Part shown: positions 38,568 to 46,032 of the stretch, piece after piece
Position numbering within the stretch: position 1 is the stretch's first letter
Layout of the letters: each line of letters begins with the position of its first letter
From: Acidimicrobiaceae bacterium
GTDB taxonomy: Bacteria; Actinomycetota; Acidimicrobiia; Acidimicrobiales; Ilumatobacteraceae
DNA: 46,032 bases
Reading direction: 5' to 3'
NCBI GenBank assembly: GCA_024641005.1
Contig: JAHEDX010000031.1
Span: 1-46,032, forward strand
Made by a program: the position numbers and the translations under genes
The notes under the pieces: generated by a model
What the model was told of the DNA's origin: nothing
The model's database searches: none
Seen by the model: the letters and a program-made list of their open reading frames with translations, nothing else

Positions 38568-38639
38568 GCGCTCACCGAACGTCACTGTAGGTCACCGAGA
38601 ACGATGAGAAAAGAGTCACAAAGAATTTGTTTGCGTCGG

Positions 38640-39431
38640 TCAACCCCGGCCGAGCTCGCGGCTGCGGTCGGTCGCTGCCTGCACCGCTCCGATCAACGCG
38701 GCCCGAACCGCACGGTCCTCGAGGACCCGCACGCCGGCAGCGGTGGTGCCACCCGGTGAGGTCACCATGGCGCGAAGCCCCGCCGGATCACCTCGCTCGG
38801 CGAGCAGCTTGGACGAGCCGACGAGGAGCTGAGCGACCATCAGCTCGACCGTCGCCCGCGGCAGCCCAGCCGCGACGCCGGCGTCCATCAATGCCTCTGC
38901 GACGAGGAACACGTACGCGGGGCCCGAACCCGTCAGGCCGGTGACGGCGTCGAGCTGTGACTCGGCGACCCGGACGACCAGCCCGACCCCGGCGAGGACC
39001 CGCTCCGCCCAGTCGAGATCGGCGTCGGTCGTGCCGGCCGCACCGCTGAGCGCCGACACACCCTCGCCGACGAGCGCAGGCGTGTTCGGCATCGTTCGCA
39101 GCACGGCCACGCCCTCACCGACCGCGGCCACGATCGTGGCGGTGGTGACGCCGGCCGCGACCGAGAGCACCCGGGTCGCACCCGCCGCAGCTGCCGAACG
39201 AGCGACCGCAGGAATGTCGGGCGGCTTGACAGCGAGCACCGCCGATGCACAAGGGGGAACCTCATCGGTGATGGTCACGCCGCCGAAGGAGGCTTCGAGT
39301 TCGAGGCGCCGAGGGGCGTACGGTTCGACCACCGCCACCTCGCCGTGGCCGACCACGCCCGAGTCGAGCAGCCCCCCGAGCAGGGCGGCGCCCATGTTGC
39401 CGCCGCCGATGACGACCAGTTCGAATGCCAT
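38640..39431 (-). CDS. proC: Pyrroline-5-carboxylate reductase ProC
   Basis: 263 residues. Last step of proline synthesis. The Rossmann motif VIGGGNMGAALLGGLL starts at residue 7; AVKPPDIP, RTMPNTPALVGEGVSAL and the signature TGLTGSGPAYVFLVAEALMDAGVAAGLPR are intact; TSPGGTTAAGVRVLED is the conserved C-terminal active-site segment. It is preceded by TAGCGT seven bases before the ATG. The 216 bases upstream (39432-39647) hold no recognised gene. Confidence 0.96.
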   Translation of the reverse strand: MAFELVVIGGGNMGAALLGGLLDSGVVGHGEVAVVEPYAPRRLELEASFGGVTITDEVPPCASAVLAVKPPDIPAVARSAAAAGATRVLSVAAGVTTATIVAAVGEGVAVLRTMPNTPALVGEGVSALSGAAGTTDADLDWAERVLAGVGLVVRVAESQLDAVTGLTGSGPAYVFLVAEALMDAGVAAGLPRATVELMVAQLLVGSSKLLAERGDPAGLRAMVTSPGGTTAAGVRVLEDRAVRAALIGAVQAATDRSRELGRG

Positions 39432-39438
39432 CGCACAG

Positions 39439-39444
39439 ACGCTA
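39439..39444 (-). promoter_or_regulatory. -10 box, leaderless start of proC
   Basis: Minus-strand TAGCGT, 7 bases, then ATG 39431. Confidence 0.45.
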
Positions 39445-39647
39445 GTGCGACGCGCGGCGGCGCCAGCGTTGTCGAGAGCGGCGGCCGGTTCGCCGGAGAT
39501 GGAGTCCGGGCGGCTCGGAGTTTCCGACTTCCCCGATACGCCGCCCGGACATCACCAGTGGGGGCGACACGCGACCGAGAACCGGAAGACCCTCGTCGGG
39601 CAGAACATCGTGCCCGCCCAGGCGGTGGCAAAGACGATCCCAGCTGG

Positions 39648-40124
39648 TCAGGTTGCGAAGCGACTTGCGAACGCGATTCGCAGCAGCGCCACGAAGTTCG
39701 CCTCGACGGCCACGTACATCGTCCCCAGGATCCGATCGAGCTCGTCAGCTGACAACGCCACATCGGGTATCTCGCCGCGCAGATAGACGGCGTCCTCCTG
39801 GCCGATCGAGAAGTGAGCGCCAACGAGATGCTCGTTGCGACGCAGCAGCATCTCCATCACGGTCGCCTGGTTCTCGGCGGGAGCCGGCATCACGTAGGTC
39901 TCATATCGAAGCGTTCGCTGACCGAGGGTCAGCCACACGGTGATGAAGTCCTTGTCCTCGCCGACCATCCGCACGAACCAACGAGGTTCCCCGAGCGGGG
40001 TGTCGTCGCTCGTGCCTCGGTCGATGGCCGCGACCAGCGGATTGGACTGCGCGAACACGTCGAGCCAGTGATCGATCTTGGCCCGCAGATCGTCGAGTCG
40101 CGAACCGACGTGCAGATCGGTCAT
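39648..40124 (-). CDS. YbjN-domain protein linked to mshA
   Basis: 158 residues from ATG 40124, overlapping the mshA stop by ATGA. The fold is the type-III-secretion-chaperone-like YbjN domain: VRMVGEDKDFITVWLTLGQRTLRYETYVMPAP, LLRRNEHLVGAHFSI, VYLRGEIP. In mycobacteria and Streptomyces a YbjN gene also adjoins mshA, so the linkage is ancient, though its role is not established. Translational coupling to mshA suggests matched amounts. Confidence 0.88.
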   Translation of the reverse strand: MTDLHVGSRLDDLRAKIDHWLDVFAQSNPLVAAIDRGTSDDTPLGEPRWFVRMVGEDKDFITVWLTLGQRTLRYETYVMPAPAENQATVMEMLLRRNEHLVGAHFSIGQEDAVYLRGEIPDVALSADELDRILGTMYVAVEANFVALLRIAFASRFAT

Positions 40125-41335
40125 TCGCCCAGCACGAGCTGCCGCGCGGTGAGATCGGTGTAGAGGCGCCGCAACCGGGCGGCCGCGAATCCCCAGGTGT
40201 ACTGACGGGCCTTGGTGGCCGCCGCCGAGGACATCGCCGCTGCGAGCATCGGGTCGTCGAGCACCGCGGCGACCGCCGCAGCGAAGACGGCAGGGGCTCG
40301 TTCTGAGATCAGAAAGCCCGTCTGACCGTGGTCGACCAGCGACTTCAGCCCACCGACAGCGTTGGCGACGACAGGAATCCCGCACGCTGCTGCTTCGAGG
40401 GCCACGAGCCCGAAACTCTCGCTGCGACTGGGCACGAGCACGACATCGGCCGCGCGGTAGTAGGTCGAAAGAATGTGGTGCGGTTGCGGCGGGACGAACC
40501 TCACCTGGTCGTGCAAGCCGAGTTCGTCGACGAGTTGGTGAGCGCGCTCGATCTCGCCGTCACCCGATGATCCACTGGCCCCGCCGACGACCAGCAACAG
40601 AGCATCGGGGCGATGCAGAGCATGCAACGCACGGATCGCCACATCGGGGCCCTTGAGCGGTTGGATCCGACCCACGAACAGCAAGACCGGAGCAGCCCGG
40701 GGAAGATCGAGCGCTGCGCGCGCTCCGGCCCGATCGCCGGGCGCGAAGAAGGCGTGCTCGACGCCCGGGGCCACGATCTCGATCAGCCCCTTGGGGTCAC
40801 CGTAGAGACGCCGGAACTGCTCTTCCTCCTCGACACAGCTCACGCAGATCGCGTCGGCGCAGTTGATCAGCTCGGCCTCGGCCCGATCGCGCCATCCCGG
40901 CTCGGGATCGCCGCCTTCCGATTTGACGCGGGCGAGCGTGTGGAACGTGGACACGAACGGGATGTCGAGTTCGTGTTTGATCCGGTGGGCAGCAACCCCG
41001 CTGAGCCAGTAGTTCGCGTGGACGGCATCGGCGCCACCATTCGCGAGGAGATGCTCGAGCACTCGATCCGTGAACTCGTCGATGATCTCGGGCAGCGCCT
41101 CCTTGGGCAGGTGATGTGGACCAGCCTCGATGTAGACGACCTTGTGATTGGGTTCGACGATCACCTCGGACGGCAGGCCCTCGCGGTCGGCACGTGTATA
41201 GGTGGTGCATTCGAGCCCGGCTTGCGACAACGACGACACGAGCTCGCGGACGTACACGTTCATCCCACCGCTGTCGCCCGAACCGGGCTGCAGCAGCGGA
41301 GACGTGTGTAAGGAGATCACCGCGACTCGACGCAT
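40121..41335 (-). CDS. mshA: D-inositol-3-phosphate glycosyltransferase MshA (mycothiol synthesis)
   Basis: 404 residues from ATG 41335; GTG 41338 and TTG 41347 are alternatives. Transfers GlcNAc from UDP-GlcNAc to inositol-3-phosphate, the first mycothiol step. A GT4, GT-B fold: VAVISLHTSPLLQPGSGDSGGMNVYVREL (N-terminal lobe), HANYWLSG, VSTFHTLARVK, FVGRIQPLKGPDVAIRAL, VPSRSESFGLVALEAAACGIPVVA (sugar-nucleotide site). GDSGGMNVY and the HTLARVK segment separate MshA from other GT4 enzymes. Mycothiol is restricted to actinobacteria. Confidence 0.95.
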   Translation of the reverse strand: MRRVAVISLHTSPLLQPGSGDSGGMNVYVRELVSSLSQAGLECTTYTRADREGLPSEVIVEPNHKVVYIEAGPHHLPKEALPEIIDEFTDRVLEHLLANGGADAVHANYWLSGVAAHRIKHELDIPFVSTFHTLARVKSEGGDPEPGWRDRAEAELINCADAICVSCVEEEEQFRRLYGDPKGLIEIVAPGVEHAFFAPGDRAGARAALDLPRAAPVLLFVGRIQPLKGPDVAIRALHALHRPDALLLVVGGASGSSGDGEIERAHQLVDELGLHDQVRFVPPQPHHILSTYYRAADVVLVPSRSESFGLVALEAAACGIPVVANAVGGLKSLVDHGQTGFLISERAPAVFAAAVAAVLDDPMLAAAMSSAAATKARQYTWGFAAARLRRLYTDLTARQLVLGE

Positions 41336-41463
41336 CACAGGGATCAAACGCTAGCGACCCGGTCAACATTCCCGATCAGCGGACGTTCCTACCCGCCGGT
41401 GCGGTCGCCGTCGTGACCAGATCCCCTCACGCCCTTGGACGGCCCCACCGATGGGGCGACCGA

Positions 41464-41859
41464 TCATCTCGATCGCGAAACGAAACTCTCGTACACGTTC
41501 AGCAGGGCCAGCTTCTGCTCGGGCGCCAGGTCGGGATCGTTGTCGATCGCCTCCGGCACGGTACTGATCGAGCGCTCGAGGTCGGGCAGGATGCCGGCCC
41601 TGACGTAGAGGGACTCGACGCTGATCCTGAGTGCATTCGCTACCTGCTGCAAGATGTCGGCCGAGGGTTTCCTGAGCCCTCGTTCGATCTGCGAGAGGTA
41701 GGGGTTCGAGACATTTGCGAGCTCGGCCAGCTTGCGAATCGACATCTCCGCCCGCTCGCGTTGGCTGCGGATGAACTCTCCGACGTCGAGCAAGTCGCCG
41801 AGCGGAGCACCCGCCTCGGTGGATCCGGCGCCGGATGCTTCCGACGAACGGGAGGCCAT
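41464..41859 (-). CDS. XRE-family transcriptional regulator (Rv0474-like)
   Basis: 131 residues from ATG 41859, one base after the upstream stop. After a Ser/Gly/Ala leader (about 22 residues), the helix-turn-helix covers about residues 27-85 (SIRKLAELANVSNPYLSQIERGL, KPSADILQQVANALRISVESLY). The C-terminal part (RAGILPDLE..., LAPEQKLALLNVYESF) matches mycobacterial Rv0474-type regulators as I recall them. It is co-transcribed with the RsiG-like gene, so it may respond to or act with that protein (inference). Confidence 0.88.
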   Translation of the reverse strand: MASRSSEASGAGSTEAGAPLGDLLDVGEFIRSQRERAEMSIRKLAELANVSNPYLSQIERGLRKPSADILQQVANALRISVESLYVRAGILPDLERSISTVPEAIDNDPDLAPEQKLALLNVYESFVSRSR

Positions 41860-41860
41860 C

Positions 41861-42349
41861 TCAGCCCCCGAGCAGACCGTCGACCGAGGCCTCGCCGTCG
41901 CGATAGCGACGCACCAGCTCGGCGCTGAGCGCGTCGAGGTGCTCGTATCGCTCGCGTCGGTCGTCGGAGACGCGACGCTCGAAAGCGGTGAGTTCACCGT
42001 CGAGAACCTCGAGTTCGCTCAACGACAGGCTCTCGAGCCGACTGAACCCGTGCTCGGCGCAGACCGCGTCGAGACGGTCGGACAGATCGTTGTCTTCGAG
42101 ATTCTCGACCGGTCGGGGCGGGCGCGGCGGACCACCGGTGAGATGGCTCGACAGCACGACCCGGAGCTCGCTGGACACGTCTTCGGACAACTCGCCGCGC
42201 GCTCGCCGATGTGCCTCGGCGCGAACCAGATCGAGGCGGGCCTGAGCGACGCGCCGCACATACGACACCACGTCGTCCTCGTTCTGCAATCGATTGCGCT
42301 CGTCGCGCAATTGGTCGAGCGACAGCGATTGTGGATCGGCTGCGTTCAC
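41861..42349 (-). CDS. RsiG-like protein (predicted c-di-GMP-binding anti-sigma family)
   Basis: 162 residues from GTG 42349, six bases after AGGAGG; GTG 42355 is too close to that site. Mostly helical. RsiG of Streptomyces carries two copies of E-x3-S-x2-R-x3-Q-x3-D that bind c-di-GMP in an antiparallel coiled coil and so hold the sigma factor WhiG. Here copy 1 is D25-S29-R32-Q36-D40 (in DDVVSYVRRVAQARLD) and copy 2 is E124-S128-R131-Y135-D139 (in ERRVSDDRRERYEHLD), each with one substitution. A Pro-rich linker (GGPPRPPRP) and a short helix separate them. Start overlaps the MoaD-like stop (GTGA). No WhiG-type sigma gene is in the window. Confidence 0.78.
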   Translation of the reverse strand: MNAADPQSLSLDQLRDERNRLQNEDDVVSYVRRVAQARLDLVRAEAHRRARGELSEDVSSELRVVLSSHLTGGPPRPPRPVENLEDNDLSDRLDAVCAEHGFSRLESLSLSELEVLDGELTAFERRVSDDRRERYEHLDALSAELVRRYRDGEASVDGLLGG

Positions 42350-42588
42350 GTGCACCCTCCTGATACCGGCGGCAGGACCGCCAGTTCGTCGGCCGAGCCG
42401 ACATGGTCGTCAGACTGGGCCGGTTCTCCGTTGACCCAGATCTTGCTGGACGCGAGCACCCTGGTGAAGGCGTCGCCATAGCGTTGGCTGGCAACGGCGA
42501 GCACGGCATCGACCGTGTCGCCGGGCAGCTCGTCACGGCTGGTCCCGGCAGCATCACGCGCTGCAGCAAAGAGGCGGACGATTGCCAT
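42346..42588 (-). CDS. MoaD/ThiS-family ubiquitin-like sulfur carrier with GGCT tail
   Basis: 80 residues from ATG 42588 (MAIVRLFAAARDAAG). The beta-grasp fold ends ELAVLPPVSGG, the MoaD-type tail, but two more residues (Cys-Thr) follow before the stop, while MoaD normally ends exactly at Gly-Gly to be thiocarboxylated. The GGA GGG codons also form the ribosome-binding site of the next gene. Either the tail is trimmed or the protein cannot carry sulfur as made. A role in molybdopterin synthesis for NarG is possible but unproven. Confidence 0.85.
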   Translation of the reverse strand: MAIVRLFAAARDAAGTSRDELPGDTVDAVLAVASQRYGDAFTRVLASSKIWVNGEPAQSDDHVGSADELAVLPPVSGGCT

Positions 42589-42594
42589 TCCGTC

Positions 42595-42600
42595 CAGCGT
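42595..42600 (-). promoter_or_regulatory. -10 box, leaderless start of the MoaD-RsiG-XRE operon
   Basis: Minus-strand TACGCT, 6 bases, then ATG 42588. Divergent from the promoter at 42612-42617 within a 37-base intergenic space. Confidence 0.5.
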
Positions 42601-42611
42601 ACTGTGAGCGG

Positions 42612-42617
42612 TACCCT
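42612..42617 (+). promoter_or_regulatory. -10 box, leaderless start of the histidine phosphatase gene
   Basis: TACCCT, 8 bases, then ATG 42626. Confidence 0.45.
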
Positions 42618-42625
42618 CCGTCGGG

Positions 42626-43348
42626 ATGCTGCGCTCATCGACCTCGCTGCTGCTGCTCCGGCACGGGCAGAGCGAATGGAACGCTGTGCGCCGTTGGCAG
42701 GGTTCGGCCGACACCCCGCTGACGGCACTCGGGCGCGAGCAGGCGATCTCTGCCGCGGAGCGGCTCGCCGCCCTCGATGTCGATTTCTGCGGGCCATGGA
42801 CCAGTGATCTGGACCGGGCGGCCACGACGGCATCGGCGATCGCATCGGTGCTCGGTATCGGGCCGACGATCGCCGACCGCCGGCTGCGCGAAGCCACCGC
42901 CGGCGAATGGGAGGGCCTCACGCCACATGAGATCGAGGCGCGGTACCCGGGATGGCTGGACGCCCATCGCCGACCCGCCTCGTTCGAACCATTCGACACG
43001 GTCGTCGCCCGCGCATTGGCAGCGATCCGAGCGATCGCGGGCGCGGCTCGCCCACCGGGGTCCGTGCCGCTCGTCGTCACCCACTCCGGCGTGATCCGCT
43101 CGGTCATGCGCCACCTCGGCCATCCCGACTCGAGGATCGCGAACCTCGGGGGCGTGTGGCTGTCGGTGGACCCGGCATCCTCAGCCATCGACACCGCCGA
43201 CGGGATCGGAGGCCGTGACACGATCGGCGTCTCGGTGGGAGATCTGTTCGATGCGGACGGGATCGTTGTCAGTGGCATCGACATTCCCGGGGAGGATCCC
43301 CGCCAACAGGCCGATCAATCCCACGACCACCGCCGCACCGACGGCTGA
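42626..43348 (+). CDS. Histidine phosphatase (phosphoglycerate-mutase-like)
   Basis: 240 residues. LLLLRHGQSEWNAVRRWQG carries the phospho-accepting His in RHG; SDLDRAATTA, the acid in LREATAGEWEGLT and VVTHSGVIRSV (second His) complete the site. The family core ends near residue 185 (NLGGVWLSV); about 55 further residues, ending in a charged HDHRRTDG, are extra and are encoded over the 3' end of the opposite gene. The substrate is unknown; it could be a cofactor or sugar phosphate. Confidence 0.9.
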   Translation: MLRSSTSLLLLRHGQSEWNAVRRWQGSADTPLTALGREQAISAAERLAALDVDFCGPWTSDLDRAATTASAIASVLGIGPTIADRRLREATAGEWEGLTPHEIEARYPGWLDAHRRPASFEPFDTVVARALAAIRAIAGAARPPGSVPLVVTHSGVIRSVMRHLGHPDSRIANLGGVWLSVDPASSAIDTADGIGGRDTIGVSVGDLFDADGIVVSGIDIPGEDPRQQADQSHDHRRTDG

Positions 43349-44257
43349 CTGGCGCGCGGTTCGCTCCTCGGTCCGGCGGGACACCAGATGAGCGTTGGCC
43401 AACTCGGGGGCCGTCGTGGTGCGCAGCGTGTAGAGACCGCCGATCACCGTCAGGATCGCAAGCAGCATCGCTGTCTGCCGACCGTCGGCCGACATCGGGG
43501 CGAGACCATGGGTCCACCGATCGCTCATCCCCCGCAGTGCGATCGCCAGGTTGAGCGACACCACTGCGGCGACGGTGCCCACCCAGCGGCGAGGGGCGAC
43601 GCCGTCGGGATCGGTGCCGGCGCACACCTCACCGAGTGCAGCCGACGACCAGCGAATGCGGTCGCCGACACGAATCCGGCCGCCACTGAGCAACACATGG
43701 GACACGGACAGGGTGAGGAATCCGATCACGCCGAAGGCGATGGCCCAGTGCGGCGGAACGGACATCGGTGCCACGCCGAGCAGCAACCCCGCCGCCAGCG
43801 ACACGACGAGGACGAGACGCCGCGGACCATCGGTGAGTACGGCCGCCATCGCTACGTCGGGCAGTTCTGGACGGCCATGCCTCACGGTTCGGTAGGAAGC
43901 GACGAGGTCACCACGGAGGTTCGACGTGCGAGGCCGGCCGAGGGCGTCCTCCACTGCGTATGCGTATCGGAAGGCCTCCCGCCGGTCGATGTCGAAACGC
44001 CCGCCCGGCACATTCGTACGGGCGAGTCCGAACGCCACCAGCAAACCTGCCGCGACGGACACGACCTCGACGGAAAAGATCATCAATGCGATCGGATGTG
44101 CGCTGAGGTGCGTGGCCCGCCACCCCAACCAACCGGTCGAAGCGAGCAGGCAGGTCGTCAACGACACGACGCCCGCCGCGCGGCGCCATGCATCGTTCTG
44201 CGGGGCCGCACGCCGTTCGTCGCCCATCTCGGTTCTGCCCGTTTCGAGCAGGGCCAT
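43181..44257 (-). CDS. Hypothetical polytopic membrane protein
   Basis: 358 residues from ATG 44257; not recognised. Seven or so hydrophobic helices, in two groups (about residues 30-80 and 145-345), separated by a hydrophilic segment (FDIDRREAFRYAYAVEDALGRPR...). No cofactor motif is seen. Its last 56 codons overlap the phosphatase gene tail-to-tail by 168 bases. The hydrophobic helix VGAAVVVGLIGLLAGIL begins just outside that overlap, so both frames look real. Confidence 0.75.
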   Translation of the reverse strand: MALLETGRTEMGDERRAAPQNDAWRRAAGVVSLTTCLLASTGWLGWRATHLSAHPIALMIFSVEVVSVAAGLLVAFGLARTNVPGGRFDIDRREAFRYAYAVEDALGRPRTSNLRGDLVASYRTVRHGRPELPDVAMAAVLTDGPRRLVLVVSLAAGLLLGVAPMSVPPHWAIAFGVIGFLTLSVSHVLLSGGRIRVGDRIRWSSAALGEVCAGTDPDGVAPRRWVGTVAAVVSLNLAIALRGMSDRWTHGLAPMSADGRQTAMLLAILTVIGGLYTLRTTTAPELANAHLVSRRTEERTARQSAVGAAVVVGLIGLLAGILPGNVDATDNDPVRIEQISHRDADRVTASDPVGGVDG

Positions 44258-44390
44258 GTGTTCCGCCAGTGGTCAAGCGGTGCCTCGCGCACCGTCGTTA
44301 TCAGCCTTATCGGCCGGATTTCCCACGGCTTGAACGCTGAGTCGCAACGACCACTGCCGAGCCCGCGCTGAAACCCCGCGGCGGCGCCGG

Positions 44391-44396
44391 TATCCT
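44391..44396 (+). promoter_or_regulatory. -10 box upstream of the FKBP genes
   Basis: TATCCT, 9 bases, then GTG 44406; CTGAAA at 44369-44374 is a weak -35 candidate. Confidence 0.45.
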
Positions 44397-44405
44397 CGCA
44401 CCCTC

Positions 44406-45037
44406 GTGGGCACACAGAAGCGTGAACGTCAAAAAGCAAACCGCCATCAGCGTCAACTCGAAGAGGCTCACGCCCAACGAGTCGGCACCGTGAAGCGCAA
44501 CGTGCTGCGGTGGAGTATCGGAGGCGTCTTGGCGCTCGGTGCCGTCGTGCTGATCGCATGGATCGGTGGTGCCTTCGACAACGACGACACAGCTTCGACC
44601 GACCTGCCGACGATCGATTCGACGGTTCCCGTCGACAGCACTCCGGTCGAGACCCTGCCGACGCCGCCCAAGCCCGACGTGGTGATTCCCGACGAGCTGC
44701 CGACCGAGCTGGTCATCACCGATCTCGTCGAGGGAACCGGCGAGGCCGCTCAGGTGGGTGACACCGTGGTGGTGCACTATGTCGGCGTTCGTTCCGAGGA
44801 CGGCGTCGAGTTCGACAACAGCTACGACCGGGGGACGCCCTTCCCGGTCGCGCTCGGCTCGGGCGGGGTCATCCAAGGCTGGGAGGACGGCTTGATCGGG
44901 GTCAAGGTCGGCGGTCAGCGTCAGCTCGACATCCCGGCCGATCTCGCCTACGGCGACGAAGGCCGTGGCGACATCATCCGGCCTGGCGATGCCCTCACGT
45001 TCGTCGTCGATGTCATGGCCATCACGCCATCGGGAGA

Positions 45038-45041
<4 letters not shown>
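44406..45041 (+). CDS. Membrane-anchored FKBP-type peptidyl-prolyl isomerase
   Basis: 211 residues from GTG 44406. A very basic cytoplasmic N-terminus (KRERQKANRHQRQ), one helix (about residues 35-53), a Thr/Pro-rich external stalk, then an FKBP domain (about residues 100-208): GDTVVVHYVGVRSEDGVEFDNSYDRG, GGVIQGWEDGLIGVKVGGQRQLDIP, AYGDEGRGDIIRPGDALTFVVDV. Catalytic-pocket residues (Tyr, Asp, Trp, Tyr) are present. Likely folds exported proteins at the outer face. The next gene begins in its stop codon and has a related domain, suggesting duplication. Confidence 0.93.

Positions 45042-46032
<991 letters not shown>

Noticed and set aside
38441-38575. 45-residue N-terminal extension of the SAM hydrolase-family protein from GTG 38575
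   Set aside because: Extension is Ala/Arg/Gly-rich, covers strong hairpins, and the family normally begins at the LTDYG region; kept only as an alternative.
38441-38639. SAM, c-di-AMP or c-di-GMP riboswitch upstream of the SAM hydrolase-family gene
   Set aside because: The conserved core sequences of those classes are not found, and the gene seems to have its own leaderless promoter downstream of the hairpins.
39432-39647. Possible gene between proC and the YbjN gene
   Set aside because: Short open frames exist, but no start with promoter or ribosome site, no recognisable product.

Overview
This window is GC-rich chromosomal DNA from an actinobacterium. The gene set (SigR-RsrA, mshA, rex-hemACD, NarGHJI) and the many TAnnnT boxes lying 6-10 bases before a start codon fit that phylum. 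Product styles resemble the class Acidimicrobiia (Ilumatobacter-like), but that placement is an inference from memory, not a computed one. There are no insertion sequences, CRISPR arrays, rRNA genes or phage genes.

Layout. 1-262: the tail of a possible gene, a terminator and tRNA-Thr(CGT). 405-12512: a nitrate-respiration island with an Rrf2-type Fe-S regulator, a YwiC-like membrane protein, a membrane-bound di-heme cytochrome c, narG-narH-narJ-narI joined by ATGA overlaps, and two different NarK-type transporters. A perfect 9-bp dyad and a DosR-like box lie before the cytochrome gene. 12591-15441: an unrecognised soluble protein, a GDP-L-fucose synthase behind a 25-bp palindrome, and a MarR regulator. 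15478-19551: a hydrolase, the SigR/RsrA thiol-stress pair, a 50-residue membrane protein, TilS, a dual-specificity-phosphatase-like protein whose catalytic Cys is Gly, and an exported M23 peptidase. 19552-25031: a tight four-gene operon (SDR, PlsC-like protein without catalytic motifs, alpha/beta hydrolase, renalase-like flavoprotein), then a long-chain acyl-CoA ligase.

25140-35760 holds tetrapyrrole synthesis on the minus strand: rex-hemA-hemC-hemD behind a near-consensus Rex operator, and hemB-hemL about 4 kb away. Two unusual surface proteins lie between them (a seven-repeat propeller with Ig-like domains, and an Ig-like single-pass protein). 35838-41335: an acyl-CoA ligase, a 27-residue membrane peptide, SAM hydroxide adenosyltransferase, a structured intergenic region, proC, a YbjN protein and mshA (mycothiol). 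41464-42588 is a small operon: a MoaD-like protein ending GGCT, a protein with both sequence signatures of the c-di-GMP-binding anti-sigma factor RsiG, and an XRE regulator. The window ends with a histidine phosphatase and a membrane protein whose 3' ends overlap antiparallel, a membrane FKBP, and a lipoprotein that fuses FKBP and cyclophilin domains (cut by the window end).

How it fits together. Heme made by the Rex-controlled hem genes would supply NarI and the di-heme cytochrome. Rex (NADH/NAD+), the Rrf2 protein (Fe-S, likely NO or redox) and the DosR-like box would tie electron transport and heme supply to redox state. SigR/RsrA and MshA represent thiol homeostasis. The least conventional parts are the RsiG-like operon, the pseudophosphatase, the operon with the pseudo-acyltransferase, and the dual immunophilin.
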